This document shows, piece by piece, positions 45,313 through 54,515 of a stretch of 64,000 nt of DNA. The stretch's first letter is position 1. Each line of letters begins with the position of its first letter. Source of the DNA: Flammeovirgaceae bacterium SG7u.111 (GTDB lineage: Bacteria > Bacteroidota > Bacteroidia > Cytophagales > Flammeovirgaceae); the NCBI GenBank assembly GCA_034044135.1, contig CP139021.1, forward strand, positions 6,091,635-6,155,634. Direction: 5' to 3'. The notes under the pieces are model-generated. The model was not told the DNA's origin. It saw only the letters and a program-made list of their open reading frames with translations, and did no database searches. The position numbers and the translations under genes were made by a program.

Positions 45313-48300
45313 TTATTTTGATAACGGTCTCTTTGTATTCATTCTACTTATAAGTTTTGAAGCTTTAGTCCAAACTTCATAATATAAAGTAATATACAGT
45401 ATTAGGGTCATGAACCAAATAGCACAAAGGTTAAAGTAATACGTATTGAAATATACACCAAACAGATGTTTTTTAGGAGCAAAAAACTGAGCCCTGTAAT
45501 TTAAAAGTTGACCATTGTTATAAGGTAATTGAAATACAGGATCTAGTATTTGGATGATTTTTCCGTCTACAATATCAATCCTCTCTTCTGCGGAACTATT
45601 AGTTAGAACACTTTCTAGCTGATCATTAAAGTGCTTGTCTTTAAACTCTGTTAAGGAAACCCCTTGAGGCAAGCTATTTTCCATACTATATAATACTGAA
45701 TCTTTAGCATCATTTGCCCTTGCAAGCAAAAGGCTATAGTAACTAGATGCATTCTCCAAATGCTCCCAAATCAAGCTGACATCCTCCGCATTAAATGAGT
45801 CAAAATCTTTATCCTTAAATGTAATATCCAAATTTGCTTGGCTATAGGAATCTTTAATCAACTCATACTTTATAATTTCATACTTAGTCTTTAATTCTTC
45901 ACTGAGTGAGTCAGAAATAACTTCTTGCTCTAAAATAGTTCCTGATGACATAAGTAATTCTTGCATCTTAGGAATCCAATAAGCGACCTTGAAGTTATTC
46001 GTACTTTCTTCAGCCTCATATTCAAATATGTGCTTTTCAAATTTATTTGATTTGAATTGCTGAACAGCTATTGCCTCATAGCCCCACCTAGATGACATAA
46101 TATCAGCTATGATCGGTACTTGTCCTCTTCCAGAAATAGAGTTATTTAGCTTGCTAAAATCAAAGATCACACCGCTAAATATCATTTGTGGAATAATTAA
46201 TAGCGGGATAATTATATAGACAGTAACTGCAGAATTAAATGCCGATGAAATATTCAACCCTAAAACATTCGCATTACATGAAATAGTAAAGAGAACAAAC
46301 CAGTACATTATATTAACACCCTGAATTTCAAGTACTGTGTTACCAATTAAGACAAATGTTAGGGTCTGAAGAGCAGATAAACCAAATAGAATTAAAAGTT
46401 TGGATATTAAATAACTACTTCTACTAAGGTTCAAAAACTTCTCTCTCTTTAATATTTTTCTATCCCTAATAATTTCTTCAGCACTGACTGTTAATCCCAT
46501 AAAAAGCGAGACCAAAATCGAAATCAAGATATAAGGAGGGATATTATCATTATGCCTAAAAATATAGCTATCGTCTCCTGAAGCTACATACCTAATTACT
46601 AGTGAAAGTAAAAGAGCTAATATAGGAGCTTCAATTAAGTTGATTATGAGGTACTGTTTATTACTGACCTTAGACAGAAAATCCCTAATCGTAAAGATGG
46701 ATGCTTGAATTAACTTAGAAGGAATTCTAAGGTTTTTAGGAGGAGCCTCTTCTATGTCATCATTTCTATTTAGGCTAAAGTTCTCCTTAAAGAGTTTGTT
46801 CCAATCTTCAGGAGCAACTTTTCTTTTGTTTGTGAATTCACCGTATTCATCAACTACCCTTGCCTCAATAATATTAAATAACTGCTCTGGATTAACATTA
46901 CCACATGTATTACACTGCCCTTTCTCGCTACCTACCTGACCAGTTACAGATTTAAAATATACAACTGCTTCAACAGGATTTCCATTAAATATTGGATAAC
47001 CACCTGTATCCATCAAAATCATTTTATCAAACATTTTATAGATGTCTGACGATGGTTGGTGGATAACCACAAAAATCAGCTTTCCTTTAAGTGAAAGCTC
47101 TTTTAATAAATCTATAACATTTTCTGAATCTCTAGATGAAAGACCTGAAGTAGGCTCATCCACAAAAAGAACAGATGGCTCCCTTATTAACTCGAGAGCT
47201 ATATTTAGCCTCTTTCTCTGACCACCACTTATTTTTTTATTAAGGGCATTACCAACTTTTAGATCCTTTATTCTATCTAAACCTAAGTTCGCCAAAGCTT
47301 CCATCACCTTTCCATCGATAGCCTCTTCACTTAAGCCTTTGAAACAAAGTTTGGCATTGTAATATAAGTTTTCATAAACAGTTAAATCTTCGATAAGAAG
47401 GTCATCCTGAGAAACATAACCAATTACACCCTCTACTTTGTCTTTTTGTTTGTTGATATCAAACCCATTAATCAGAATACGACCCTTAGAAGGCTGCTCT
47501 ATACCTGCCAATACATTTAATAAGGTAGTTTTGCCAGCCCCACTTGCTCCCATTATACCTATCAACCTTCCAGTATTTTCTGAAATATTGACATCATTCA
47601 AACCTATCGCTCCATTTGGAAACTTAAATTCAATATGATCGGCATTAAAAGAAATCTTATCAAGTTCACCCTCACTGTTATACTTGCTAACTAGGTCACT
47701 ATAATAAAGAGGAGCTCCTTTAGGAGTTTTAAATACACTTCCAGGGGTAAATTGGAGAATGGTATCTTTCTTTACTTGTTGGTTGTTTAGTGAGATTTCA
47801 TCTTCACCTGTATATTTTGTAAAATATAAACCAACGCTTTTGACCCTTACAAATATTATTTCACCATCCAATAGACCTGAATCAATATACCTGATATTGC
47901 TTCCTTCTGGTGGTTTTTCATCATCGAAGATTAAAATATCATCATTATCCAAGCGAGATGAATGCTCCTCAATGACAAAATCTTCAATCTTTTTATACTC
48001 CTCACTAGGAACATTAAACACAGTAGACACTGTGTTAATTATTTCCATCCTTTGAGGAGTGAAAGATCTGTCAGATGCTAATAACTCAAGCAGCTTAACC
48101 AATACAATTGTTTTCTGCTTCTGGTTAAGTGTTTTATTGATTTTTCGGCAAATCCCCAAAGTACGAACCGAATCTCGAACGTTTGTCAGCTTCTTTTTAG
48201 CCTTTTTCTTCTGAGAATCGGACAGATCTTCATTACTTTCAACTCCATAATCAGCAAATTTATCATATAGCGCTACGTACTCAGCAACACTCTTGCGATC

Positions 48301-48417
48301 TAGCTCTTGTCTAAAAAAGCTAATAACGAAATTGCGTTCCCCTTCCGTAACTCCACCATCTTGCTTACAGATTATGGCGAATAGTTGCGTTAAAGCTTTG
48401 AGTATTTCTTCACTCAT
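45313..48417 (-). CDS. ABCG-like transporter with N-terminal TerB-like and FHA-like regions
   Basis: A 1034-residue half or full transporter. Residues about 1-150 are helical with a TerB-like look (ICKQDGGVTEGERNFVISFF). Residues about 175-240 look like a degenerate FHA domain (EISLNNQQVKKDTILQFTPGS, APLYYSDL). The ATPase covers about 262-490: Walker A GASGAGKTT (290-298), Q loop YVSQDD, signature SGGQRKR (397-403), Walker B LFVDEP, H loop VVIHQPSSD. A C-N-T-C motif follows near 508. TM helices of the ABC-2/ABCG type occupy about 590-780, then a 190-residue loop and a last helix near 990-1015. It follows siaB and siaC homologs and is the probable output of that system. Confidence 0.85.
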   Translation of the reverse strand: MSEEILKALTQLFAIICKQDGGVTEGERNFVISFFRQELDRKSVAEYVALYDKFADYGVESNEDLSDSQKKKAKKKLTNVRDSVRTLGICRKINKTLNQKQKTIVLVKLLELLASDRSFTPQRMEIINTVSTVFNVPSEEYKKIEDFVIEEHSSRLDNDDILIFDDEKPPEGSNIRYIDSGLLDGEIIFVRVKSVGLYFTKYTGEDEISLNNQQVKKDTILQFTPGSVFKTPKGAPLYYSDLVSKYNSEGELDKISFNADHIEFKFPNGAIGLNDVNISENTGRLIGIMGASGAGKTTLLNVLAGIEQPSKGRILINGFDINKQKDKVEGVIGYVSQDDLLIEDLTVYENLYYNAKLCFKGLSEEAIDGKVMEALANLGLDRIKDLKVGNALNKKISGGQRKRLNIALELIREPSVLFVDEPTSGLSSRDSENVIDLLKELSLKGKLIFVVIHQPSSDIYKMFDKMILMDTGGYPIFNGNPVEAVVYFKSVTGQVGSEKGQCNTCGNVNPEQLFNIIEARVVDEYGEFTNKRKVAPEDWNKLFKENFSLNRNDDIEEAPPKNLRIPSKLIQASIFTIRDFLSKVSNKQYLIINLIEAPILALLLSLVIRYVASGDDSYIFRHNDNIPPYILISILVSLFMGLTVSAEEIIRDRKILKREKFLNLSRSSYLISKLLILFGLSALQTLTFVLIGNTVLEIQGVNIMYWFVLFTISCNANVLGLNISSAFNSAVTVYIIIPLLIIPQMIFSGVIFDFSKLNNSISGRGQVPIIADIMSSRWGYEAIAVQQFKSNKFEKHIFEYEAEESTNNFKVAYWIPKMQELLMSSGTILEQEVISDSLSEELKTKYEIIKYELIKDSYSQANLDITFKDKDFDSFNAEDVSLIWEHLENASSYYSLLLARANDAKDSVLYSMENSLPQGVSLTEFKDKHFNDQLESVLTNSSAEERIDIVDGKIIQILDPVFQLPYNNGQLLNYRAQFFAPKKHLFGVYFNTYYFNLCAIWFMTLILYITLYYEVWTKASKLISRMNTKRPLSK

Positions 48418-48493
48418 CTAAAACAAATCTAAGTAGCTATTAATAGCTTATGGTTAGGATAATTACTTCTTTTCAACCAAAATATTTGGTTGT

Positions 48494-48535
48494 AAGAAAA
48501 GGGATCACAGCTTCAAAACCGCAATCCCTTTTCTT
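48494..48535 (-). terminator. Hairpin between siaC-like gene and ABC transporter gene
   Basis: Twelve-base perfect arms (48494-48505 and 48524-48535) with an 18-base loop, and on the minus strand a U-rich right arm (CCCTTTTCTT). It can work as a terminator or attenuator, lowering transporter expression relative to the regulators. Confidence 0.65.
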
Positions 48536-48550
48536 GAGATTATTCTTGGA

Positions 48551-48913
48551 CTAGTAGATTTTAAATTCAAAATCCACTTCCACAAGCTCAGAAAACTCTT
48601 CGCCTGCTTCTTCCATATCTTCATCATCTTCGTGATAATACCACAAAATATCTACCCCATCAATTTCTTCTAGTTGAGATAACACATCCAAAATCAATTT
48701 AGAAGAAGCTGTGTTAAAGTACTCAAGTTTAAATACAAATTGAGTTTTTGGGTTTGGCTCTAAGCTGTATTTACTAAGCCAGTCAAGTATGGGTTGATAA
48801 AATTCTGCTGCATCTTCAGGTAAAGACCTTCCTGATAATTCAAAAATTTCATTCCCTTTATCTAACAAGACACTCGGAGTATCTTCAGTACCTTCAAGGT
48901 TTAATAATTCCAT
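48551..48913 (-). CDS. siaC: SiaC-family regulatory phosphoprotein (DUF1987)
   Basis: A 120-residue protein of the SiaC/DUF1987 family. In Pseudomonas, SiaC is phosphorylated on Thr68 by SiaB and dephosphorylated by SiaA, and in its free form binds the next protein in the path. Here LEYFNTASSK places a Thr at exactly residue 68 within the conserved N-T-x-S-S. The fold is STAS-like, with an acidic tail (WYYHEDDEDMEEAGEEF). It starts 22 bases after the SiaB-like gene stop and precedes the ABC transporter. No SiaD-type cyclase is nearby. Confidence 0.88.
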   Translation of the reverse strand: MELLNLEGTEDTPSVLLDKGNEIFELSGRSLPEDAAEFYQPILDWLSKYSLEPNPKTQFVFKLEYFNTASSKLILDVLSQLEEIDGVDILWYYHEDDEDMEEAGEEFSELVEVDFEFKIY

Positions 48914-48935
48914 CGCTTTATATCGTTTTTTTGTA

Positions 48936-49484
48936 TTAGATTCTTGGTATTGTAGTCTGTAGTGAGAAAAATGTCAATTTATCATTGATTGGCTCAAAAT
49001 CAAAAATAAGTTTCTGTCCGGATTTCCTAGCCATATCTACAAAGCCAAGTCCAGCTCCTCCTTTGTCAGAAATTGAACCATTTCTTATAATACTTTTGTA
49101 AAGATCTTTTAGCCCTGCTTTATCAAGACTATTAATATTTTCGAGCTTTGAAGCCATATCAGGCACATACTCCGATAATATAGCATTACCAGAAGTGATG
49201 AAGTATACAGAATCTTGTTTCCCTATCATGAATATAGCATTAGCCATTCCTTTACCATATTCACTTTCATCGAAACTTTCTGCGTGTTTACAGATATTCT
49301 GCAAACACTCTACCATCACGTTAAAAACTTTGCGCTTAATATTGGACTCTTCTCCGAAGGAATCCATATTCCTCTCAGCCATTGATAAAACCGACTTGGT
49401 TATTTCTTGGGTAAATTCTCCCTCATAAACCAATATCAGGTTTTTTTTCAACATTGTTTTGTGTAAATCATATATATACTTCAT
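48936..49484 (-). CDS. siaB: SiaB-family protein kinase (GHKL ATPase fold)
   Basis: A 182-residue GHKL-type kinase of the SiaB/DUF6272 family, expected to phosphorylate the SiaC-like protein encoded next. The N box is VMVECLQNICKHA (Glu and Asn for magnesium, about residues 57-69), and the ATP lid region is SDKGGAGLGFVDMARKSG (about 138-155). It has no sensor or receiver domain, so its activity is probably balanced by the SpoIIE phosphatase upstream. The gene follows the phosphatase by about 50 bases. Confidence 0.87.
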   Translation of the reverse strand: MKYIYDLHKTMLKKNLILVYEGEFTQEITKSVLSMAERNMDSFGEESNIKRKVFNVMVECLQNICKHAESFDESEYGKGMANAIFMIGKQDSVYFITSGNAILSEYVPDMASKLENINSLDKAGLKDLYKSIIRNGSISDKGGAGLGFVDMARKSGQKLIFDFEPINDKLTFFSLQTTIPRI

Positions 49485-49533
49485 GACAAGCTGTTTTTTT
49501 CTGAGTCAATTCGGAATTTTAAAAATTACTGAT

Positions 49534-52500
49534 TTAAATATTTTGAAACTTCAACCCTATAAGAAGGATGTCGTCAGTTTGCCGTTTATCACTTTTCCAG
49601 GTTTCAAATGAAGACTCAAACAACCTCTTCATTTCACCCATATTCTGATGATTACTATTTAGGATTAAATCCCTTATTCTTTGGTTACCAAACTTCTTAT
49701 TGTCAACACCTCCAAATTGGTCTGGCAAACCATCTGAAAAGAAATACACTTCATCTGAAGGGGTAATTTCAACTTCGCTCGTTTTGAAATTCGTCCTCGT
49801 CTTGTATTGACCTCCACCTATTGGGAACCTATCTCCCCTAACCTGCTTTAATTCACCATTTGAAACGTGGTACAAAGGTCTGTGCGCTCCTGAGAACTGG
49901 ATGATATTACTTTTCTTATTCACTTTTACAAGAGCTATATCCATTCCATCTCGTGTCTTAGAGCTAACATCTTGACGCAAAGTTTTGGTAACTCCATCAT
50001 TCAATTGGTCTAGTACCTCTCCTGAGCTTAATGAACTGTTACCGCTATTGTTTATTATATCATTTAGAATAAAATAACCGATTAGAGATATCAATGCTCC
50101 AGGAACACCATGACCTGTACAGTCTACTGCAGCTATATACACATCATCGCCTTTCTGAAAGAACCAAGGAAAGTCTCCACTTACAACATCTCTAGGTCTG
50201 TAAAAGATAAACGAATCTGGGAATACGGTTCTGATAGCTTCATCATCTGGAAGTATAGATGTTTGAATTCGTTGAGCATAGTTAATACTCTCCGTAACCT
50301 TTTTATTGGTTTCCCTAATTTCTATTTCCGCCTTTTTACTTTCAGTGATATCATGCGATACCAAAAGCACTGACTCTAAAGCATTTTCTTCGCTGAACTC
50401 GGGTATTGCATTTACTTGCATTATCCTGTTCTCAAAACCTTCTTCTTCTATTTTAACCTCTATTTCGGTAGAAACCTTTTCATTTTTAAGAGAAACCTCT
50501 TTAAAAATCTCTATCCACGCCTCTTTTAAAGATGTATCTATATCTACTTCATAAATAGATTTAGATAAGAAGAACTCAGTAGGCTTTCCTGTAATCTGTT
50601 TAATAGTAGGGTTCACATAGAAGAATATACCTTCACTATTTACTCTTTTAATAAGGTCTGGAGAGTTTTCAGAGAGCGCCTGCATTTGACTTCTCATTCG
50701 CTCTTCTTTCTCAGCCCTTCTTCTCTCTGTAATATCCCTAGAATTAATTACAATCCCTTGTATTGCGGCATCACCTAATAGGTTTGTACCTGTAGCTTCC
50801 AGCCAGACAGTCTGACCATCTTTTTGTTTGTACTCATATTGTCTGGTAACCCTATAATCAGGCGTCTCCAACAACTCATCAAACATCTTTCTGAAAGTAT
50901 CCGTACTATCCGAATGAACATTACTGATGTCATTCACTCCAATAAGCTCGTCTTGGGTATATCCTAAAATAGGCTCTACAGATGGACTTATATATCGTAC
51001 CCTTCCATCTTTTTCATAAATAGTGATTACTTCCGAAGCATTTTCAAGTAAAACTTGTAATCTCTTTTGTGTCCTATTTACCTCTAATATTTGATCTTCT
51101 AACCTATGGTTCGTTCTCTTAAGCTCTTCTTGAGTGGCTTCCATTTCCTCAGCATTCTGCCTTAGAATTTCTTGCTGAAGCTTAAGCTCCTCGCTCATTT
51201 TTTGTGACTCTTCAAGAAGCTTTACAGTTCTTTCGTTTACTTTGATATTGAAAATAGTCCTTGCTACAATAACACTAATTTCTTGGACAAATTCAATTTG
51301 GGTTTTCGTAAACTCTTCAAATCCAGCAAACTCTAAAACCCCGTAAACTTTTTCATTCGTAATTAATGGAACTAGCAACAATGAACTTGGCTTCTGTTCA
51401 CCTATTAAGCCTGAAGTTACTGTTACATAACTATTTGGTATTTCAGTCCTATAAATTACATCCTGCTCTGCGGCACATTGACCAGGAAGTCCTTCGGCAA
51501 ACTTGAAACTCGCCTTTAGATATTTTTTCTTTTGATAAGCATAACTAGCTTTCATTTCCAAGGTAGGAGTACTGCTGTTATCATCATCTACGGTGTAGAA
51601 CGCACCCTGAATTCCGTGAATTTTATCAGTTATAAACCCTGTGATTTCATCACCCAAATCTTCAAGGTTATTATGAGACCTTAATATTTGACCAATTTCG
51701 GCAACTCCAGTTACAATCCAGTTACGTTCGCTATCTTTTTGCTCAGCCTCTTGAATGCTATCACTCATTGTGATAAGTGCATTTCCTAGCATATCATCAT
51801 CACTCATTGGCTTAAAATCAGCATCGTGATTTCCCCTACCAATTTGAGAAGCAAAATCTGCAGTTCTTTTAAGCGCCCCTACCAACTCTTGTACAGCTGA
51901 GGCCATTTGCCCAATTTCATCATTGGTTGTTTTCTCTATCCTATCAGGCAAAATTCCCTTAGCCACTAAATTCATCTTAGACTTTAAGGACATAATAGGA
52001 TTTGTCAGTAGCCTAGAGAAGATTATTGCTACTAGTATTGAAAACAGAACGATGATAGCACCTGACTTCACAAAAGTCCAACCTAATGTATTTAATGAGT
52101 ATAAGATCTCATCCTGATCCATTTTCACTACAATACCCCAATTAACACCTGGTACTGTAGACCAATATGCTACCGTCACTTTCTCTCTATAATCAACATC
52201 TTCAACTACACTAGGCTCTTCATTTGAGGCAGCCTTCTGCATTGCAACCGATGCCTTATCTTTTAACAAAACACTATAAGAGAGAGGCGAAATATCTAAG
52301 TGTCGTAATGGACTAATAAAGTCAATTTTTAAACCTGATCTTTTGGATAACAAAATTTCTCCAGTAGCTCCAAGACCAGTTCTATCTTCAACAATAGGAT
52401 AAATATTGCTTTTTACATCATAAACTAAACCTAAATAACCGGAAAGCATTCCGCTTTCATCTGTAAGGGTTTTGATAGCATTTATATAAACTCCACCAGC

Positions 52501-53034
52501 ATCTACATATAAATCTGAATAAAAGACAGAGTCAGTTTTTATTTCACCTTGGATATATTCGAAATCAGGAAAAACCGCACTTTCTTCTATATTGGAAACA
52601 CTTGGTTTACTAAGGTAAGTAACTTCCCCGCTAGAAGAAATTAGAAAAATACTGGAATAACCATAACCTTTTTCTACAGACTTGAATTTAGAACCATACT
52701 GGTTTTTAATCTCACTCTTTACCGAATCCTGAAGATCATAATCTGCATCCATCGAATACTCAGACAAAAGCGTTGGCAAGCCTTCAGTACCACTTAGGAT
52801 TTCAATATTAGACTCTAAGTTGTTGAAAATTGCACGCAACTGCTCCGCTTTCAACGAACCAAGGGCAGCAAAGCTTTCTGCATACCTTTTCTCAGTGGAG
52901 TCTTTAATCTGGACATATGCCAGATAGCTGATTGCGGAAACGGACAATACAACAACTGAGAGCAGTAGTGTTGTGATTTTAGTCCCTATTTTAATTTTTT
53001 TGAACATTGTATTAGCGTAGTTATTAATCTTCAA
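49534..53034 (-). CDS. Membrane receptor phosphatase: dCache-like, HAMP, GAF, PAS, PAS, SpoIIE (SiaA-like)
   Basis: A 1166-residue signal protein. TM1 (about 20-42) and TM2 (about 320-342) enclose a 275-residue extracytoplasmic region with the look of a double Cache ligand domain. Next come HAMP (about 340-395), GAF (about 455-605), a coiled coil (about 610-660), two PAS domains (about 660-780 and 790-915) and a PP2C/SpoIIE phosphatase (about 950-1166) with metal motifs AAVDCTGHGVPGA, DGMDIALV and FFSDGLPDQ. The last domain should dephosphorylate the SiaC-like protein, as SiaA does in Pseudomonas. A start at Met10 (53007) is also possible. It begins four bases after the GAF gene stop. Confidence 0.9.
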   Translation of the reverse strand: MKINNYANTMFKKIKIGTKITTLLLSVVVLSVSAISYLAYVQIKDSTEKRYAESFAALGSLKAEQLRAIFNNLESNIEILSGTEGLPTLLSEYSMDADYDLQDSVKSEIKNQYGSKFKSVEKGYGYSSIFLISSSGEVTYLSKPSVSNIEESAVFPDFEYIQGEIKTDSVFYSDLYVDAGGVYINAIKTLTDESGMLSGYLGLVYDVKSNIYPIVEDRTGLGATGEILLSKRSGLKIDFISPLRHLDISPLSYSVLLKDKASVAMQKAASNEEPSVVEDVDYREKVTVAYWSTVPGVNWGIVVKMDQDEILYSLNTLGWTFVKSGAIIVLFSILVAIIFSRLLTNPIMSLKSKMNLVAKGILPDRIEKTTNDEIGQMASAVQELVGALKRTADFASQIGRGNHDADFKPMSDDDMLGNALITMSDSIQEAEQKDSERNWIVTGVAEIGQILRSHNNLEDLGDEITGFITDKIHGIQGAFYTVDDDNSSTPTLEMKASYAYQKKKYLKASFKFAEGLPGQCAAEQDVIYRTEIPNSYVTVTSGLIGEQKPSSLLLVPLITNEKVYGVLEFAGFEEFTKTQIEFVQEISVIVARTIFNIKVNERTVKLLEESQKMSEELKLQQEILRQNAEEMEATQEELKRTNHRLEDQILEVNRTQKRLQVLLENASEVITIYEKDGRVRYISPSVEPILGYTQDELIGVNDISNVHSDSTDTFRKMFDELLETPDYRVTRQYEYKQKDGQTVWLEATGTNLLGDAAIQGIVINSRDITERRRAEKEERMRSQMQALSENSPDLIKRVNSEGIFFYVNPTIKQITGKPTEFFLSKSIYEVDIDTSLKEAWIEIFKEVSLKNEKVSTEIEVKIEEEGFENRIMQVNAIPEFSEENALESVLLVSHDITESKKAEIEIRETNKKVTESINYAQRIQTSILPDDEAIRTVFPDSFIFYRPRDVVSGDFPWFFQKGDDVYIAAVDCTGHGVPGALISLIGYFILNDIINNSGNSSLSSGEVLDQLNDGVTKTLRQDVSSKTRDGMDIALVKVNKKSNIIQFSGAHRPLYHVSNGELKQVRGDRFPIGGGQYKTRTNFKTSEVEITPSDEVYFFSDGLPDQFGGVDNKKFGNQRIRDLILNSNHQNMGEMKRLFESSFETWKSDKRQTDDILLIGLKFQNI

Positions 53035-53038
53035 AAGG

Positions 53039-53857
53039 TTATGAAACAGTCACATCCTCGGTTTCAAGCAAGCCTATTATGATCTTTGAAGTCTCGCGAA
53101 TAAACTCAACATCAACATGGGAAAAAGTGGTAAATGAAGCGATTTCAACCACTCCTTTAACGAAATCTTCCTGTTTTATTGGGAGTATTATTAAATTATT
53201 TGGAGTACTTTCCCCTAAGCCCGAAAACACTGTTATATACCCGTTAGGAACAGACGATGTTTGAAGCTCTTTTCCCGACTTCGCAGCTTGACCTGCTAAG
53301 CCTTCACCGAACTCGTATCTTATCTTTTGGCTATCAGGTTTTTGAAAGGCAAACCCACCTACAAACTCTAAAAAATTCAAGCCATCTTCGGTTATAGTCT
53401 TGTAAATAGCACCAGTACTAGCCTGTAGTTCTTTACAAAGAGCACTAATAGCTTTGTCCAGCACTTTCGATTCATCATCTCCTGTGATAGCATCAATTTG
53501 CTCTCTAAACCTTTCTAGCCTTTCTAATAAAAGAACCTCATCATAATTAGACGATTCAGCCTCACTCTTCTTCACGGTAACATCTTTCTCCACATAGACT
53601 ATATTTTCTGCCTTATGATTTAAATTATAAGTCGAAAACATAAATATCATCAACATGATAATGAGTAGGTCTAACCCTAAAGCCCAATAAGCTTTTTGAG
53701 TGACTTGCCGTGCAACTTCAACTTTTGAAGTTTCGTTAATATCAAGTGCTTTCAAAATATCAGTCGGAAGACCGAAAAGTTCAAAAGCTGCGTAGATCGT
53801 CACTAAAATAAATGACACTACCAGTAAAATGCTAAAGCTTCTTGTTATTGATTTCAT
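53039..53857 (-). CDS. Two-TM membrane protein with cytoplasmic GAF domain
   Basis: A 272-residue protein. TM helices lie at about 7-27 and 55-75, with a short periplasmic loop, followed by a coiled coil (about 95-120) and a GAF domain (about 125-268) containing GEGLAGQAAKSG and PNGYITVFSGLGESTPNNLIILP. This part closely resembles the GAF of the large phosphatase next door (EGLPGQ, IPNSYVTVTSGL), so the two probably arose by duplication and may sense the same signal. No output domain is present. It overlaps the cheB-like stop by four bases (ATGA). Confidence 0.85.
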   Translation of the reverse strand: MKSITRSFSILLVVSFILVTIYAAFELFGLPTDILKALDINETSKVEVARQVTQKAYWALGLDLLIIMLMIFMFSTYNLNHKAENIVYVEKDVTVKKSEAESSNYDEVLLLERLERFREQIDAITGDDESKVLDKAISALCKELQASTGAIYKTITEDGLNFLEFVGGFAFQKPDSQKIRYEFGEGLAGQAAKSGKELQTSSVPNGYITVFSGLGESTPNNLIILPIKQEDFVKGVVEIASFTTFSHVDVEFIRETSKIIIGLLETEDVTVS

Positions 53858-54483
53858 GCGATTCTGAATTGTTTGTCCAATTCCAGTAGAAATTTTATAA
53901 TTTGATCTGTCTGTAAAACATAATCTATCTGAGTCATAGCTTGTGCCGCACTCGGCATAGTATTGATCATGCTTTCCTCAGGATCTTGTATTACTGTCGT
54001 CCCTCCCCTTTCCTTAATCCTCTTCATCCCATAAGCACCATCTTTATTGGCACCTGAAAGCAAAATCCCTATCAACTTATCTCTGTAGGCATAGGCCGCA
54101 GACTCAAGGGTAATATCAATGGCAGGTCTCGAGTTGTTTACCAACTCTTCTGTGGTTAGCGAAAAAGAGTTACCGAGTTCGATTGACATATGATAATTGG
54201 CCGGAGCTAAATACACCAACCCTCTTTTGATCATTTCTTTATCATAAGGCTCACTCACCGGCTTCACACTTTTGATCGTCAATGCCTCCACAAACCCATG
54301 CCTGACGTGTTTTAAACGGTGCAGGCATAGAAATATTGGCAGAGGGAAGTCTTTTGGCAAAGATGCCAATATCTTCGTGATTGGCTGGAAACTTCCCGCC
54401 GACCCTCCTATTGCTATGGCCTTATATTTATTATGTAGTTTGAATCTCATTTGCAGTCTTTCTAGCGCATACAAACTTCTCAC
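53854..54483 (-). CDS. CheB-type methylesterase without receiver domain
   Basis: A 209-residue protein consisting only of the CheB catalytic domain, which removes methyl groups from glutamates of receptors. The triad is visible: Ser in IGGSAGS (about 27-33), His in FLCLHRLKHVRHG, and Asp in LLSGANKDGAYG (about 140-151). There is no N-terminal receiver domain, so it is not controlled by a CheA-type kinase in the usual way. Start at 54483 or at Met12 (54450). It is coupled to the GAF gene by a four-base overlap. Confidence 0.9.
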   Translation of the reverse strand: MRSLYALERLQMRFKLHNKYKAIAIGGSAGSFQPITKILASLPKDFPLPIFLCLHRLKHVRHGFVEALTIKSVKPVSEPYDKEMIKRGLVYLAPANYHMSIELGNSFSLTTEELVNNSRPAIDITLESAAYAYRDKLIGILLSGANKDGAYGMKRIKERGGTTVIQDPEESMINTMPSAAQAMTQIDYVLQTDQIIKFLLELDKQFRIA

Positions 54484-54515
54484 TTAAGTTCTAATAGTAT
54501 TGCTCAGAGTAGTTA

